A DNA stretch of 64,000 bases, from contig NZ_CP154859.1 of assembly GCF_039614725.1 (NCBI RefSeq), positions 3,534,001 through 3,598,000 on the forward strand, in the 5' to 3' direction. The notes under the pieces were generated by a model. That model was given only the letters and a program-made list of their open reading frames with translations, was not told where the DNA came from and ran no database searches. Within the stretch, counting starts at the first letter, position 1, and each line of letters begins with the position of its first letter. A program made the position numbers and the translations under genes. The DNA is from Thauera sp. JM12B12. GTDB taxonomy: Bacteria; Pseudomonadota; Gammaproteobacteria; Burkholderiales; Rhodocyclaceae. This document shows, piece after piece, positions 31,240 to 41,010 of the stretch.

Positions 31240-31277
31240 GGCTGAACCGCAAGTGGCGGTTCGGCCTTTTCTTTTGT
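31240..31277 (+). terminator. Intrinsic terminator-like hairpin upstream of rnk
   Basis: On the plus strand, an 11-base-pair stem (GGCTGAACCGC with GCGGTTCGGCC, one G-U pair, loop AAGTG) is followed by TTTTCTTTTG. It ends about 45 bases before the rnk start. No plus-strand gene lies upstream for 2 kb, so it may be a leader attenuator of rnk, the end of a small RNA, or a relic of a rearrangement. It shows no T-run on the minus strand. Confidence 0.65.
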
Positions 31278-31319
31278 TTCGCCGCAAGGGCGGCGCGCAC
31301 AGCACGCAGGAAGTCCCGA

Positions 31320-31727
31320 ATGAAACCGTCGATCATCGTCTCCAGCAGCGACCTCGAGCGCCTCGAGGGTCTGCTCACCCTCCCCGCCTTCCGCAGCCGC
31401 AGCGACCTCGACGGCCTGCGCGCGGAGCTCGAGCGCGCCGACGTGCGCGAACCCGAGGAGATGCCGGCCGACGTCATCACGATGAACAGCCGCGCCCGCT
31501 TCGTCGAGGAAGGCACCGGCCGCGAGTATGAGCTGACCCTGGCCTACCCGAAGGACGCCAACGCCGAAGCCCATCGCGTGTCGATCTTCTCGCCCGCGGG
31601 CAGTGCGCTGCTCGGTCTTTCGGCCGGTCAGTCGATCGACTGGAAATCCTCCGACGGCAAGGAAATCCGCCTGAAAGTGCTGGAAGTCACCTGGCAGCCG
31701 GAGGCCAACGGCCAGTTCGAGCTCTGA
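31320..31727 (+). CDS. rnk: Nucleoside diphosphate kinase regulator Rnk (GreA/GreB-like)
   Basis: This 135-residue protein matches Rnk: a short N-terminal coiled-coil ([17 protein letters not shown]) joined to the GreA/GreB C-terminal domain ([31 protein letters not shown]). Rnk binds RNA polymerase near the secondary channel and affects nucleoside diphosphate kinase levels in relatives. CAGGAAG precedes the ATG. It lies alone on the plus strand between hisG and murA, which usually belong to one minus-strand cluster in related genomes. Confidence 0.88.
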   Translation: MKPSIIVSSSDLERLEGLLTLPAFRSRSDLDGLRAELERADVREPEEMPADVITMNSRARFVEEGTGREYELTLAYPKDANAEAHRVSIFSPAGSALLGLSAGQSIDWKSSDGKEIRLKVLEVTWQPEANGQFEL

Positions 31728-31789
31728 AAGGGCGGCTCGCGCCTTCAGTCCGCAGCCTGGCCGGCGAACGCGCCGGCATTGGCCTGACG

Positions 31790-31858
31790 CCGCGGGAGCG
31801 GGCTTGCCGGCGAACGGCGGCTCGTCGGGCACGGCATTCGCGGGCAAGCCCGCTCACA
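31790..31858. repeat. REP-type inverted palindrome pair between rnk and murA
   Basis: A copy near GAGCGGGCTTGCCGGCGAA (31790-31814) faces an inverted copy (31837-31858). Shorter fragments of the same unit flank it near 31757 and 31863-31890. The element fills the space between the convergent rnk and murA 3' ends. It is more degenerate than the copies near lnt and phhB. Confidence 0.75.
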
Positions 31859-31919
31859 CGATGCCCGCTCCCGCGGCGCCCGCTCCTGCATCGGGTCGCC
31901 GCTTCGGTGGGAATGGCGC

Positions 31920-33435
<1,516 letters not shown>

Positions 33436-33445
33436 TTGGAATCCT

Positions 33446-34261
33446 TTACGAACGCAGCTTGTAGCCCCGCGCGAGCATCGCCAGGGTGAGCGCCGCGAGT
33501 ACGACGAAACACAGGCTCACCACGCCCAGCGACAGCCAGGGCGAGGTGTCCGATTGACCGAAGAAACCGTAGCGGAACCCGTCGATCATGAAGAAGAACG
33601 GGTTGAAATGCGACACGTCCTGCCAGAACTGCGGCAGCGAATGGATCGAGTAGAACACCCCCGACAGCATCGTGAGCGGCATGATCAGGAAGTTCTGGAA
33701 GGCGGCGAGCTGGTCGAACTTGTCCGCCCAGATGCCGGCGATGACGCCGAAGGAGCCGAGGATCACGCCCCCCATCAGCGCGAAGGCGAGCACCCACAGC
33801 GGGTTGGCCATCGGCACCTCGACGAAGGCCGCCGACACCGCGAGCACGCCGCCGCCCACCATCAGCCCGCGCAGGGTCGAGGCGATGACGTAGGCGGCGT
33901 AGAACTCGCGGTAGGACAGCGGCGGCAACAGCACGAAGATGATGTTGCCGGTGATCTTGCTCTGGATCAGCGAGGACGAGCTGTTGGCGAAGGCGTTCTG
34001 CAGCACCGACATCATCACCAGCCCGGGCACCAGGAAGCTGGTGTAGGCGACTTCGCCATAGACGGTGACGTGGCGGTCGAGCACGTGCGAGAAGATGAGC
34101 AGGAACAGCAGCGCATTGAGCACCGGCGCGGCGACGGTCTGGAAGCTGACCTTCCAGAAGCGCAGCGTCTCCTTGTAGAGCAGGGTGCGAAAGCCGGTGA
34201 GCGGCGACTCGGGCGCCATCGGCTCGATGCGCGGCGCGGAGGGCGTCAGTTGATCAGGCAC
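33446..34261 (-). CDS. ABC-2 type exporter permease
   Basis: This 271-residue protein has six likely membrane helices and the ABC-2 permease layout. Segments include ETLRFWKVSFQTVAAPVLNALLF at the start, VLQNAFANSSSSLIQSKITG, and FLIMPLTMLSGVFYSIHSLP near the C-terminus. Its start overlaps the ATPase gene stop by eight bases, so the two form one transporter. The substrate is unknown; relatives export drugs, lipids or polysaccharides. It lies between the mla genes and the bolA-family gene. Confidence 0.9.
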   Translation of the reverse strand: MPDQLTPSAPRIEPMAPESPLTGFRTLLYKETLRFWKVSFQTVAAPVLNALLFLLIFSHVLDRHVTVYGEVAYTSFLVPGLVMMSVLQNAFANSSSSLIQSKITGNIIFVLLPPLSYREFYAAYVIASTLRGLMVGGGVLAVSAAFVEVPMANPLWVLAFALMGGVILGSFGVIAGIWADKFDQLAAFQNFLIMPLTMLSGVFYSIHSLPQFWQDVSHFNPFFFMIDGFRYGFFGQSDTSPWLSLGVVSLCFVVLAALTLAMLARGYKLRS

Positions 34262-35150
34262 GGTTCATGACCTCGACGAAGACGCGTTCGAGATCCGGCT
34301 CGCCGAGCTGCATCTCGGTGAGGCCGGCGCCGGCCTCGCGCAGGCGGGCGAGCAGCGCCTCGACGTCGGCATAGGCGTCGAAGGCGAAGTCCACCCAGCC
34401 GCCCTCGCCGGCGATGCCGCCCAGCGCCACGCCGCGCTCCGGGTGTGCCAGGCGCGCGCGCAGACTGTGGGTGGCGAAGCGGCGCAGCAGGTTGTCGGTG
34501 GTGTCGAGCGCCACCACCCGGCCCGCCTTGAGCATGGCGATGCGGCCGCACAGGGTCTCGGCCTCTTCCAGGTAGTGCGTGGTCAGCACGATGGTGTGGC
34601 CGTCGCGGTTGAGCTTGCGGATGAACTGCCACAGCCCCTGGCGCAGCTCGACGTCGACGCCCGCGGTGGGCTCGTCGAGCACGATCACCGGGGGCCGGTG
34701 CACCAGCGCCTGCGCCACCAGCACCCGCCGCTTCATGCCGCCGGACAGCGCGCGCATGTTGGCCTGCGCCTTGTGGGTGAGATCCAGGCTGGCGAGGATC
34801 TCGTCGATCCAGTCGTCGTTGTTGCGGATGCCGAAGTAGCCCGACTGGATGCGCAGCAGCTCGCGCACCGAGAAGAAGGGATCGAACACCAGTTCCTGCG
34901 GCACCACGCCGAGGTTGCGGCGCGCATTGCGGTAGTCGCCGACGACGTCGTGCCCCATGATCGCGAGCGTGCCGCCATCCGGACGGACGAGTCCGGACAG
35001 TGCCGAAATCAGCGTGGTCTTGCCGGCGCCATTGGGGCCGAGCAGGCCGAAGAACTCGCCCTGCTCCACCTCGAGGTCGACGCCGCCGAGCGCCTTGAGT
35101 GCACCGTAGTGCTTGGTCACGCCGGAGACACGGATCGCCGGCACGCTCAT
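34254..35150 (-). CDS. ABC transporter ATP-binding protein (ABC-2/NatA-DrrA type)
   Basis: This 298-residue ATPase has Walker A LLGPNGAGKTTLIS, signature ALSGGMKRRVLVAQALV, Walker B PVIVLDEPTAGVDVELR and the switch His in TTHYLEEAE. A C-terminal DrrA-like domain of about 70 residues follows. It overlaps the STAS gene at its start (ATGA) and the permease at its end. It is distinct from the Mla ATPase and pairs with the ABC-2 permease next to it. Confidence 0.93.
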   Translation of the reverse strand: MSVPAIRVSGVTKHYGALKALGGVDLEVEQGEFFGLLGPNGAGKTTLISALSGLVRPDGGTLAIMGHDVVGDYRNARRNLGVVPQELVFDPFFSVRELLRIQSGYFGIRNNDDWIDEILASLDLTHKAQANMRALSGGMKRRVLVAQALVHRPPVIVLDEPTAGVDVELRQGLWQFIRKLNRDGHTIVLTTHYLEEAETLCGRIAMLKAGRVVALDTTDNLLRRFATHSLRARLAHPERGVALGGIAGEGGWVDFAFDAYADVEALLARLREAGAGLTEMQLGEPDLERVFVEVMNRA

Positions 35151-35440
35151 GCGCGCGACTCCAAAGGCAACAGCGCATCGATGTCGTAGAGCGCGGCAAG
35201 GCTGCTCATGCCGGCAGGCAAGCTGCGCACGGTGAGCCGCTTGCCCGCTGCGCGCGCGCAGCGCATCCAGTCGAGCAGCAACGCGAGCGCAGCCGAGTCC
35301 GCCGCGCCGATGCGGGCGAAATCGACCACGAGGTCGCCCGCGCGTGCCCGTCGCCGGCCCTCCTCGAGGATCGCGGGCGCCGACACCATGGTCAGCTCGC
35401 CCTCGGGCGCAAACACAACCATCGACACCGGATCGCTCAT
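35147..35440 (-). CDS. mlaB: STAS-domain protein, MlaB-like
   Basis: This 97-residue single STAS domain (VVFAPEGELTMVSAPAILEE ... DLVVDFARIGAADSAALALLL) matches MlaB. MlaB binds the MlaF ATPase and is needed for assembly of the MlaFEDB complex. The conserved Ser/Thr-bearing region GAADSAALAL is present. Start and stop overlap mlaC and the ABC ATPase gene by four bases each. The neighbourhood makes the Mla role much more likely than an anti-anti-sigma role. Confidence 0.88.
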   Translation of the reverse strand: MSDPVSMVVFAPEGELTMVSAPAILEEGRRRARAGDLVVDFARIGAADSAALALLLDWMRCARAAGKRLTVRSLPAGMSSLAALYDIDALLPLESRA

Positions 35441-36096
35441 GCGCCGCGCGCGCCCTCGGCCTGCTGCAGGCCGTGCTGCTCGGCGAGCGTGCGGTTGCGC
35501 TCCTCGAGCGACCTGATCAGGCCGTCGATCCCGCCACGACTGATCTCCTGGCCGAAGCTGCTGCGGTAGTTGGTGACCAGGCTGACGCCGGCGACGATCA
35601 CGTCGAACACCTTCCAGCCCTGCTCGCTCTTCTCGAGCATGTAATCGATCCCGATCGGCTGCGCGCCGGACTGGATGACCTCGGTGCGGATCTGCACGCG
35701 GGTGTCGGCGGGCGCGAAGCGCGAAGGGCGAAACTCGATGCGCTGGTCGCGATACTGGGTGAGCGCGTTCGAATACGTGCGCACGAGCAGGGTGCGGAAG
35801 GCGTCGGTCAGCCTGGTCTGCTGCTCGGGCGAGGCCTGGCGCCAGTCGCGGCCGACCGCGAGCATGGTCATGCGGCGGAAATCGAAGTGCGGCAGCACCT
35901 TGGCGTCGACGAGCGCGATCACGCGCTTGGTGTCGCCAGCCTGGATGGCCTTGTCGGCACGCACGATCTCGAGCACCTCGTTGGTGACGTCGCGCACCAG
36001 GTCGTCGGGGCCCTTGACCTCGGCTGCGGCGGGCAAGGCGCCGGCGAGCAGCAGACAGAAGAAGGGCAGCAGGAAGCGGTTCAGCAGTCGTTTCAT
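35437..36096 (-). CDS. mlaC: Periplasmic phospholipid-binding protein MlaC
   Basis: This 219-residue protein has a signal peptide (MKRLLNRFLLPFFCLLLAGA, cut near AAAEV). The MlaC/Ttg2D domain follows, with VLPHFDFRRMTMLAVGRDWR, LTDAFRTLLVRTYSNAL and GWKVFDVIVAGVSLVTNYRS. It shuttles phospholipid between the MlaA complex and inner-membrane MlaFEDB. It lies 16 bases after mlaA and overlaps mlaB. Confidence 0.95.
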   Translation of the reverse strand: MKRLLNRFLLPFFCLLLAGALPAAAEVKGPDDLVRDVTNEVLEIVRADKAIQAGDTKRVIALVDAKVLPHFDFRRMTMLAVGRDWRQASPEQQTRLTDAFRTLLVRTYSNALTQYRDQRIEFRPSRFAPADTRVQIRTEVIQSGAQPIGIDYMLEKSEQGWKVFDVIVAGVSLVTNYRSSFGQEISRGGIDGLIRSLEERNRTLAEQHGLQQAEGARGA

Positions 36097-36112
36097 TTTC
36101 GTCTTTCAGTCC

Positions 36113-36952
36113 TTACCGGTTTTCGGGCCGCACACCGGTGCCGGCGGGGCGGCCGAGCCCCGCGAGTTCGAGGCGCTCCACCGCGGTGACCGCGGCGACA
36201 TCGACCGCCTCGCCCAGAGGGGCGGCCGACTGTTCATCGAAATCTTCGTACACCCGCTCCTGGCGGCCATCATTGACCTTGTAACGGCGTTGTTCGAGAT
36301 AGAAGTCGCGCACGAAGGCGTAGCGGTCGAGCGCCGCCTGCTCGAGGGTACGGTCGGTACCGAGCAGGACCGAGCGGCCATGGACCACGCGGGTCGCCAC
36401 CACGGTGTTGCGCGTCGGCACGTGATCGATGCTGAAGGGCTCGTTACCCATCATGTCCGCAGGCAAGGCGACGGCGTCGCGCACCGTACGCGGCCCGAAG
36501 AAGGGCAGCACGATGTAGGCGCCCTCGCCCACGCCCCAGCGCCCGAGCGTCTGGCCGAGGTCCTCGTCGTGCTTGGCCAGGCCGGCCTCGCTGGCGATGT
36601 CGAGCAGGCCGAGCAGCCCCCAGGTGGAGTTGAGCGCGAAGCGCATCAGGTCGCTCATGCCCTCGGCGAACTTGCCCTGCAGCATGTTGTTGAGCCCGAT
36701 CCACGGATCGGCGAGATTGCCGAGCACGTTGCCGATGCCGGTGCGCAGCGGGCTGGGCAGCACGGCCTCGTACACCTGCGCAGCCGGCTTGATGGCGACC
36801 CTGTCGACCTGTTCGTTGAAGCCGAACATGGCGCGGTTGTAACCCTCGAGCGGGTCCTTGGGGTTGCCGGTGCTCGCACAACCGGTCATCAAGGCGGCCG
36901 ACAGCGCGACCGCGATCACGCCGGCACGGGAAGAACGGAAGACGTCTGGCAT
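36113..36952 (-). CDS. mlaA: Outer-membrane lipoprotein MlaA (VacJ)
   Basis: This 279-residue lipoprotein has the lipobox LMTGC at its N-terminus (Cys25). The VacJ domain follows: DPLEGYNRAMFGFNEQVDR, ADPWIGLNNMLQGKF, WGVGEGAYIVLPFFGPRTVRD. MlaA removes misplaced phospholipid from the outer leaflet. The ATG at 36952 is used; the longer in-frame reading upstream runs through mlaD. Here mlaA lies inside the operon between mlaD and mlaC, as in other betaproteobacteria; in enterobacteria it is elsewhere. Confidence 0.95.
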   Translation of the reverse strand: MPDVFRSSRAGVIAVALSAALMTGCASTGNPKDPLEGYNRAMFGFNEQVDRVAIKPAAQVYEAVLPSPLRTGIGNVLGNLADPWIGLNNMLQGKFAEGMSDLMRFALNSTWGLLGLLDIASEAGLAKHDEDLGQTLGRWGVGEGAYIVLPFFGPRTVRDAVALPADMMGNEPFSIDHVPTRNTVVATRVVHGRSVLLGTDRTLEQAALDRYAFVRDFYLEQRRYKVNDGRQERVYEDFDEQSAAPLGEAVDVAAVTAVERLELAGLGRPAGTGVRPENR

Positions 36953-36981
36953 TGTTGTTTTCTCCGGAAATCCTGGCCGCC

Positions 36982-37455
36982 TCACTGCGCCGGCGGGGCG
37001 TCGGCGGCACGGTCGAACATGAACTGGCCGATCAGCTTCTCGAGCACGACCGCGGACTGGGTGATCAGCACGCGATCGCCATTCTCGAGCATGCCGCTGT
37101 CGGCGCCGGCCTCGAGCCCCACGTACTGTTCGCCGAGCAGGCCGGAGGTCAGGATCGACGCCGTGGTGTCGGCGGGAAAGGCGTAGCGCTTGTCGATCTC
37201 GAGCTCGACCACGGCGCGGTAGATCTGCGAATCGAAGCGGATGCCGGCGACGCGGCCGACGAGCACGCCCGAACTCTTCACCGGCGCGCGCACCTTGAGG
37301 CCGCCGATATTGTCGAAGGGCGCCTCGACACGATAGGTCTCGCTGCCATTGATGCCCGAGAAATTGCCGACCTTCATCGCCAGGAACACCAGCGCGGCGA
37401 AACCGATCGCAACAAAAATGCCGACCCACAGGTCGAGCGCGGTACGACTCATCAT
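36982..37455 (-). CDS. mlaD: MCE-domain lipid transport protein MlaD
   Basis: This 157-residue protein has one N-terminal membrane helix (ALDLWVGIFVAIGFAALVFLA) and a single MCE domain (VEAPFDNIGGLKVRAPVKSSGVLVGRV ... TASILTSGLLGEQYVGLE). MlaD forms the hexameric periplasmic ring of the MlaFEDB complex. The start is one of two adjacent ATG codons, at 37455 or 37452. The first shares a base with the mlaE stop. A longer in-frame reading upstream is rejected. Confidence 0.94.
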   Translation of the reverse strand: MMSRTALDLWVGIFVAIGFAALVFLAMKVGNFSGINGSETYRVEAPFDNIGGLKVRAPVKSSGVLVGRVAGIRFDSQIYRAVVELEIDKRYAFPADTTASILTSGLLGEQYVGLEAGADSGMLENGDRVLITQSAVVLEKLIGQFMFDRAADAPPAQ

Positions 37456-38243
37456 CAACCCCGGAACATGAAAGAGGTAAGCACGAAGTCCAGCGCCAGG
37501 ATGGCCAGCGCGGAGGTCACGACGGTGCGGGTGATCGCGCGCGACACGCCCTCGGCGGTGGGCTGGCAATCGTAGCCTTCGAACACCGCGATCAGCGACA
37601 CCACCGTACCGAAGACCGCGGACTTGATCACGCCGTTCATCACGTCGTACTCGAATTCCACCGCGGCCTGCATCTGCGACCAGAAGGCGCCGTCATCGAC
37701 ACCGATCACCACCACGGTGATCAACCAGCCGCCGAAGATGCCCATCGCCGAGAACAGCGCGGCCAGCAGCGGCATCGACAGCACCCCGCCCCAGAAGCGC
37801 GGCGCGACCACGCGCGCGATCGGGTTGACCGCCATCATGTCCATCGCCTTCAGCTGCTCGGTGGTCTTCATCAGGCCGATCTCGGCGGTGATCGCCGAGC
37901 CTGCGCGGCTGGCGAACAGCAGCGCCGCGATCACCGGACCGAGCTCGCGCAGCAGCGACAGCGCCACCATCACGCCCACCGCGTCGGCCGAGCCGTAGCG
38001 CTGCAGGATGTCGTAGCCCTGCAGTCCCAGCACGAGGCCGACGAAGAGCCCCGACACCACGATGATCAAGAGCGACAGCACGCCGCTGAAGTAGAGCTCG
38101 CGGATGGTGAGATGGATGCGGCGCAGCGACTGGCCGGAGTTCATCAGCACCGCGAGCAGGAAGCGGGTGGCGAAACCCAGCCGCCAGACACCGTCGATGC
38201 TCAGCGCACCGATGCGCCGCAGCGCGGACGCGATCGCGTTCAT
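37455..38243 (-). CDS. mlaE: Phospholipid ABC transporter permease MlaE
   Basis: This 262-residue permease has the MlaE/DUF140 pattern: LTIRELYFSGVLSLLIIVVSG, the LRELGPVIAALLFASRAGSAITAE block near the middle, EQLKAMDMMAVNPIARVVAPR, and the C-terminal helices. It is the inner-membrane core of MlaFEDB. Its ATG overlaps the mlaF stop as ATGA and its stop adjoins the mlaD start, so the genes are tightly coupled. Confidence 0.96.
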   Translation of the reverse strand: MNAIASALRRIGALSIDGVWRLGFATRFLLAVLMNSGQSLRRIHLTIRELYFSGVLSLLIIVVSGLFVGLVLGLQGYDILQRYGSADAVGVMVALSLLRELGPVIAALLFASRAGSAITAEIGLMKTTEQLKAMDMMAVNPIARVVAPRFWGGVLSMPLLAALFSAMGIFGGWLITVVVIGVDDGAFWSQMQAAVEFEYDVMNGVIKSAVFGTVVSLIAVFEGYDCQPTAEGVSRAITRTVVTSALAILALDFVLTSFMFRG

Positions 38244-39112
38244 GCTCCCTCTCCGCCGAGCAGGCTGTCGATCGGCGACGCCGGATAGTGGAACGGCACC
38301 GGCCCGTCCGCCTCGGCATTGACGAACTGATGCACGAAGGGATCGGTCGAGGCGCGGATCTCAGCCGGCGTGCCCTGGGCGACGATGCGTCCATCGGACA
38401 CGAAATAGATGTAATCGACGATCTCGAGCGACTCGTGCACGTCGTGCGTGACCATCACCGAGCTCGCGCCGAGCGCGTCGTTGAGCTTGCGGATGAGCTG
38501 GCCGATGATGCCGAGCGAGATCGGGTCGAGGCCGGCGAAAGGTTCGTCGTACAGGATCAGCATCGGGTCGAGCGCCACCGCGCGCGCCAGCGCCACCCGT
38601 CGCGCCATGCCGCCGGAGAGCTCGTTCGGATGCAGCTTCGCCGCGCCGCGCAGGCCGACCGCCTGCAGTTTCATGAGCACCAGGTCGCGGACCATGCCAG
38701 CGGGCAGTTCGGTGTGCTCGCGCAGCGGGAAGGCGACGTTGTCGAACACGCTCATGTCGGTGAACAGGGCGCCGAACTGGAACAGCATGCCCATGCGCCG
38801 CCGCAGCGCGTACAGCTCGCTGCCCGACAGCCGCGCCACATCGCGCCCCTCGACCTCGACCGCGCCGGCGGTCGCGCGCAACTGCCCACCGATCAGGCGC
38901 AGCAGCGTGGTCTTGCCGCAACCGCTGCCGCCCATGATGGCGACGACCTGGCCGCGATGCACGCTCAGGTCGATACCGCGCAGGACCTCGCGCTCGCCAT
39001 AGGCGAAGCGCACGTCGCGCAGGCAAACCAGCGGGGGGGTCGATTCGGCAGGGGTACGCACGAAAAAGCGGGGGCGGGAAAAACGTCGAACTATAGCAGA
39101 GCCGGACGACAT
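38240..39112 (-). CDS. mlaF: Phospholipid ABC transporter ATPase MlaF
   Basis: This 290-residue ATPase has Walker A IMGGSGCGKTTLLR, signature NELSGGMARRVALARA, Walker B LILYDEPFAGLDPIS and the switch His in VMVTHDVHE. The MlaF marker MLFQFGALFTDMSVFDNVAFPLRE region (read in two parts) is present. An N-terminal extension of about 25 residues precedes the domain, and the C-terminal tail carries the FVHQFVNAEADGP motif that contacts MlaB in relatives. It is the first gene of mlaF-E-D-A-C-B and is divergent from the pilus locus. Confidence 0.95.
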   Translation of the reverse strand: MSSGSAIVRRFSRPRFFVRTPAESTPPLVCLRDVRFAYGEREVLRGIDLSVHRGQVVAIMGGSGCGKTTLLRLIGGQLRATAGAVEVEGRDVARLSGSELYALRRRMGMLFQFGALFTDMSVFDNVAFPLREHTELPAGMVRDLVLMKLQAVGLRGAAKLHPNELSGGMARRVALARAVALDPMLILYDEPFAGLDPISLGIIGQLIRKLNDALGASSVMVTHDVHESLEIVDYIYFVSDGRIVAQGTPAEIRASTDPFVHQFVNAEADGPVPFHYPASPIDSLLGGEGA

Positions 39113-39229
39113 CCGGTCCGCCGTTGCTGCAATGCAACAACAGCCGGCGCGAGACCCCGCGGCCTCCAGATGCGTTGCCGACCAGATACTTGCATCGCCG
39201 GGCGCAGGCTTCCCCGAGACCTCCTAAGA

Positions 39230-39274
39230 AATGCAAATGGGTTATTCCAATTTGCCGTTAATCCATTTAGCATT
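39230..39274. promoter_or_regulatory. Palindrome overlapping the promoter of the pilus locus
   Basis: AATGCAAATGG (39230-39240) is matched by CCATTTAGCATT (39263-39274), an inverted repeat broken by one extra base. It sits in a rare AT-rich patch. Inside it lie TTCCAA (39245-39250) and TAGCAT (39268-39273), 17 bases apart and pointing toward the secretin gene. The predicted start site falls on the A of the ATG at 39280, and no ribosome site precedes that ATG. A regulator binding the palindrome would cover the promoter. Confidence 0.5.
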
Positions 39275-39279
39275 TCCGC

Positions 39280-41010
39280 ATGCACCCCTCGACAACCCAT
39301 GCCGTCTTCATCGCGAGCCTGTTCGCAGTCACCGCCTGCGCGCCCCTGCATGCGCCCCCCGAGATCCGCGGCCACCTCGATGCCCGCACCGCGTCCGCCG
39401 CCCCGTCGCAGCGGGCCGAGAGCGCGGCCGAGGCCACGCCGCAGCCGGCGCGGGCCGCGCATACCGACGCCGGAGACGCGCGCGCGCCGGACGCCCCGCT
39501 ACCAGCCGCGCAGTCGCGGTCGCAGCGAGGCTACTCGCTCGACGTGCGTGACATCCCGGTCGCCGAACTGCTGCTCGCCATCGGCCGCGATGCCGGCCTC
39601 GAGCTCGACCTGCACGCCGGCATCGAGGGCCGCGTGACCCTGCGCGCGCACGACCAGCCGCTGCGCGAACTGCTCGCCCGCATCGCCCGCCAGGCGGACA
39701 TCCGCTACGAACTCAACGGCCGCCACCTCGTCGTCCGCCCCGACACCCCGATCATCCGCAGCTACGCGCTCGACTACGTCAATCTGAGCCGCGAGATGCG
39801 CGGCACCGTCGCCACCAGCACGCAGATCGCCACCACCGGTTCGGCGAACCAGGCAGGCGCCAACGCCGCCGGCAATGCCTCCGTCACCCAGATCGAGACG
39901 CGCGCCAGCAACGACTTCTGGTCGGCGCTCGAGGCCAATCTCGCCAGCATCCTCGCCGACGCAGACGGCGCCTCGCGCTGCAGCGGCGACAGCAGTCGCT
40001 GCCGCAACCCGGACGTGATGATCAACCGCGAGGGCGGCGTGCTGATGGTGCGCGCCACCGCCCGCCAGCACGAGCAACTGCGCGCCTATCTCGGCCACGT
40101 GCAGAAGGCGGCGCGCCGCCAGGTCATGATCGAGGCCACCATCGTCGAGGTCACCCTGGCCGACGGCTACCGCCAGGGCATCGACTGGACGCGGATCGGG
40201 GTGCCGGGCTGGAACGTGCGCCCACGGGGGAGCGGCGACGCCATGCCCGGACAGCCGACGGTGTCCTACCTCTCGGCCCGCAACGACGTCCGCCTCGAAC
40301 TGCTCGAGACATTCGGCACCGTGAAGGTGCTGTCCAGCCCGCGCCTGTCGGTGCTCAACAACCAGACCGCGATGCTCAAGGTGGTCGAGGAGGTGGTGTA
40401 CTTTCTCGTCGACAGCACCACCACCGAATACGACGACCGCAAGCAGGCGCGCATCACCGCCACCACGACGCCCCAGTCGGTGTCGGTGGGCATGGTCATG
40501 TCGGTCACCCCGCAGATCAGCGCAGAGGGCGAGATCACGCTCAACGTGCGGCCGACGATCTCGGGCATCTCCGGCTTCAAGGACGACCCCAACCCCTCGC
40601 TCGGCGACATCCCCAACCGCGTGCCGCAGATCCGCACGCGCGAGATCGAGTCCATGCTGCGCCTGCGCAGCGGCGAGATCGCCGTGCTCGGCGGCCTGAT
40701 GGAAGACCGCATCGACCACGACACCGGGCGCATCCCGCTGCTCGGCGACCTGCCGGTGCTGGGCGAGCTGTTCACCCGCCGCGACAACGCGGTGCGGCGC
40801 ACCGAGCTGCTGATCTTCCTGCGCCCGCTGCTGATCGACGAGCCGGGGCTGGAGGACGGCTATGCGAGCTACGCGGCGCATCTTCCCGACGACGCCTTCC
40901 TCTCCGCCGCGCCCTCCCCCGGGCAACGCAACTTTCCGCACCTTCCGTTGCGCCCGCTGCTGGTGCCGGCTGCCACGGACACAGCTCCCGCCCCCGGACT
41001 CGCGCCATGA
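39280..41010 (+). CDS. mshL: MSHA-type pilus secretin (MshL-like lipoprotein)
   Basis: This 576-residue protein begins with a lipoprotein signal ending in VTAC. It has a secretin/TonB short N-terminal domain (YSLDVRDIPVAELLLAIG), then NHN-type modules and the secretin channel domain (AMLKVVEEVVYFLVDSTT, PTISGISGF, VPQIRTREIESMLRLRSGEIAVLGGLM, PLLGDLPVLGELFTRRD). It should form the outer-membrane gate of an MSHA-like pilus or pseudopilus. It starts a seven-gene plus-strand run, and its stop overlaps the ATPase start. Confidence 0.85.
   Translation: MHPSTTHAVFIASLFAVTACAPLHAPPEIRGHLDARTASAAPSQRAESAAEATPQPARAAHTDAGDARAPDAPLPAAQSRSQRGYSLDVRDIPVAELLLAIGRDAGLELDLHAGIEGRVTLRAHDQPLRELLARIARQADIRYELNGRHLVVRPDTPIIRSYALDYVNLSREMRGTVATSTQIATTGSANQAGANAAGNASVTQIETRASNDFWSALEANLASILADADGASRCSGDSSRCRNPDVMINREGGVLMVRATARQHEQLRAYLGHVQKAARRQVMIEATIVEVTLADGYRQGIDWTRIGVPGWNVRPRGSGDAMPGQPTVSYLSARNDVRLELLETFGTVKVLSSPRLSVLNNQTAMLKVVEEVVYFLVDSTTTEYDDRKQARITATTTPQSVSVGMVMSVTPQISAEGEITLNVRPTISGISGFKDDPNPSLGDIPNRVPQIRTREIESMLRLRSGEIAVLGGLMEDRIDHDTGRIPLLGDLPVLGELFTRRDNAVRRTELLIFLRPLLIDEPGLEDGYASYAAHLPDDAFLSAAPSPGQRNFPHLPLRPLLVPAATDTAPAPGLAP

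Noticed and set aside
31170..31319. His-rich leader peptide before hisG
   Set aside because: No short ORF with clustered His codons was found on the hisG strand; only promoter-like boxes and the plus-strand hairpin are present.
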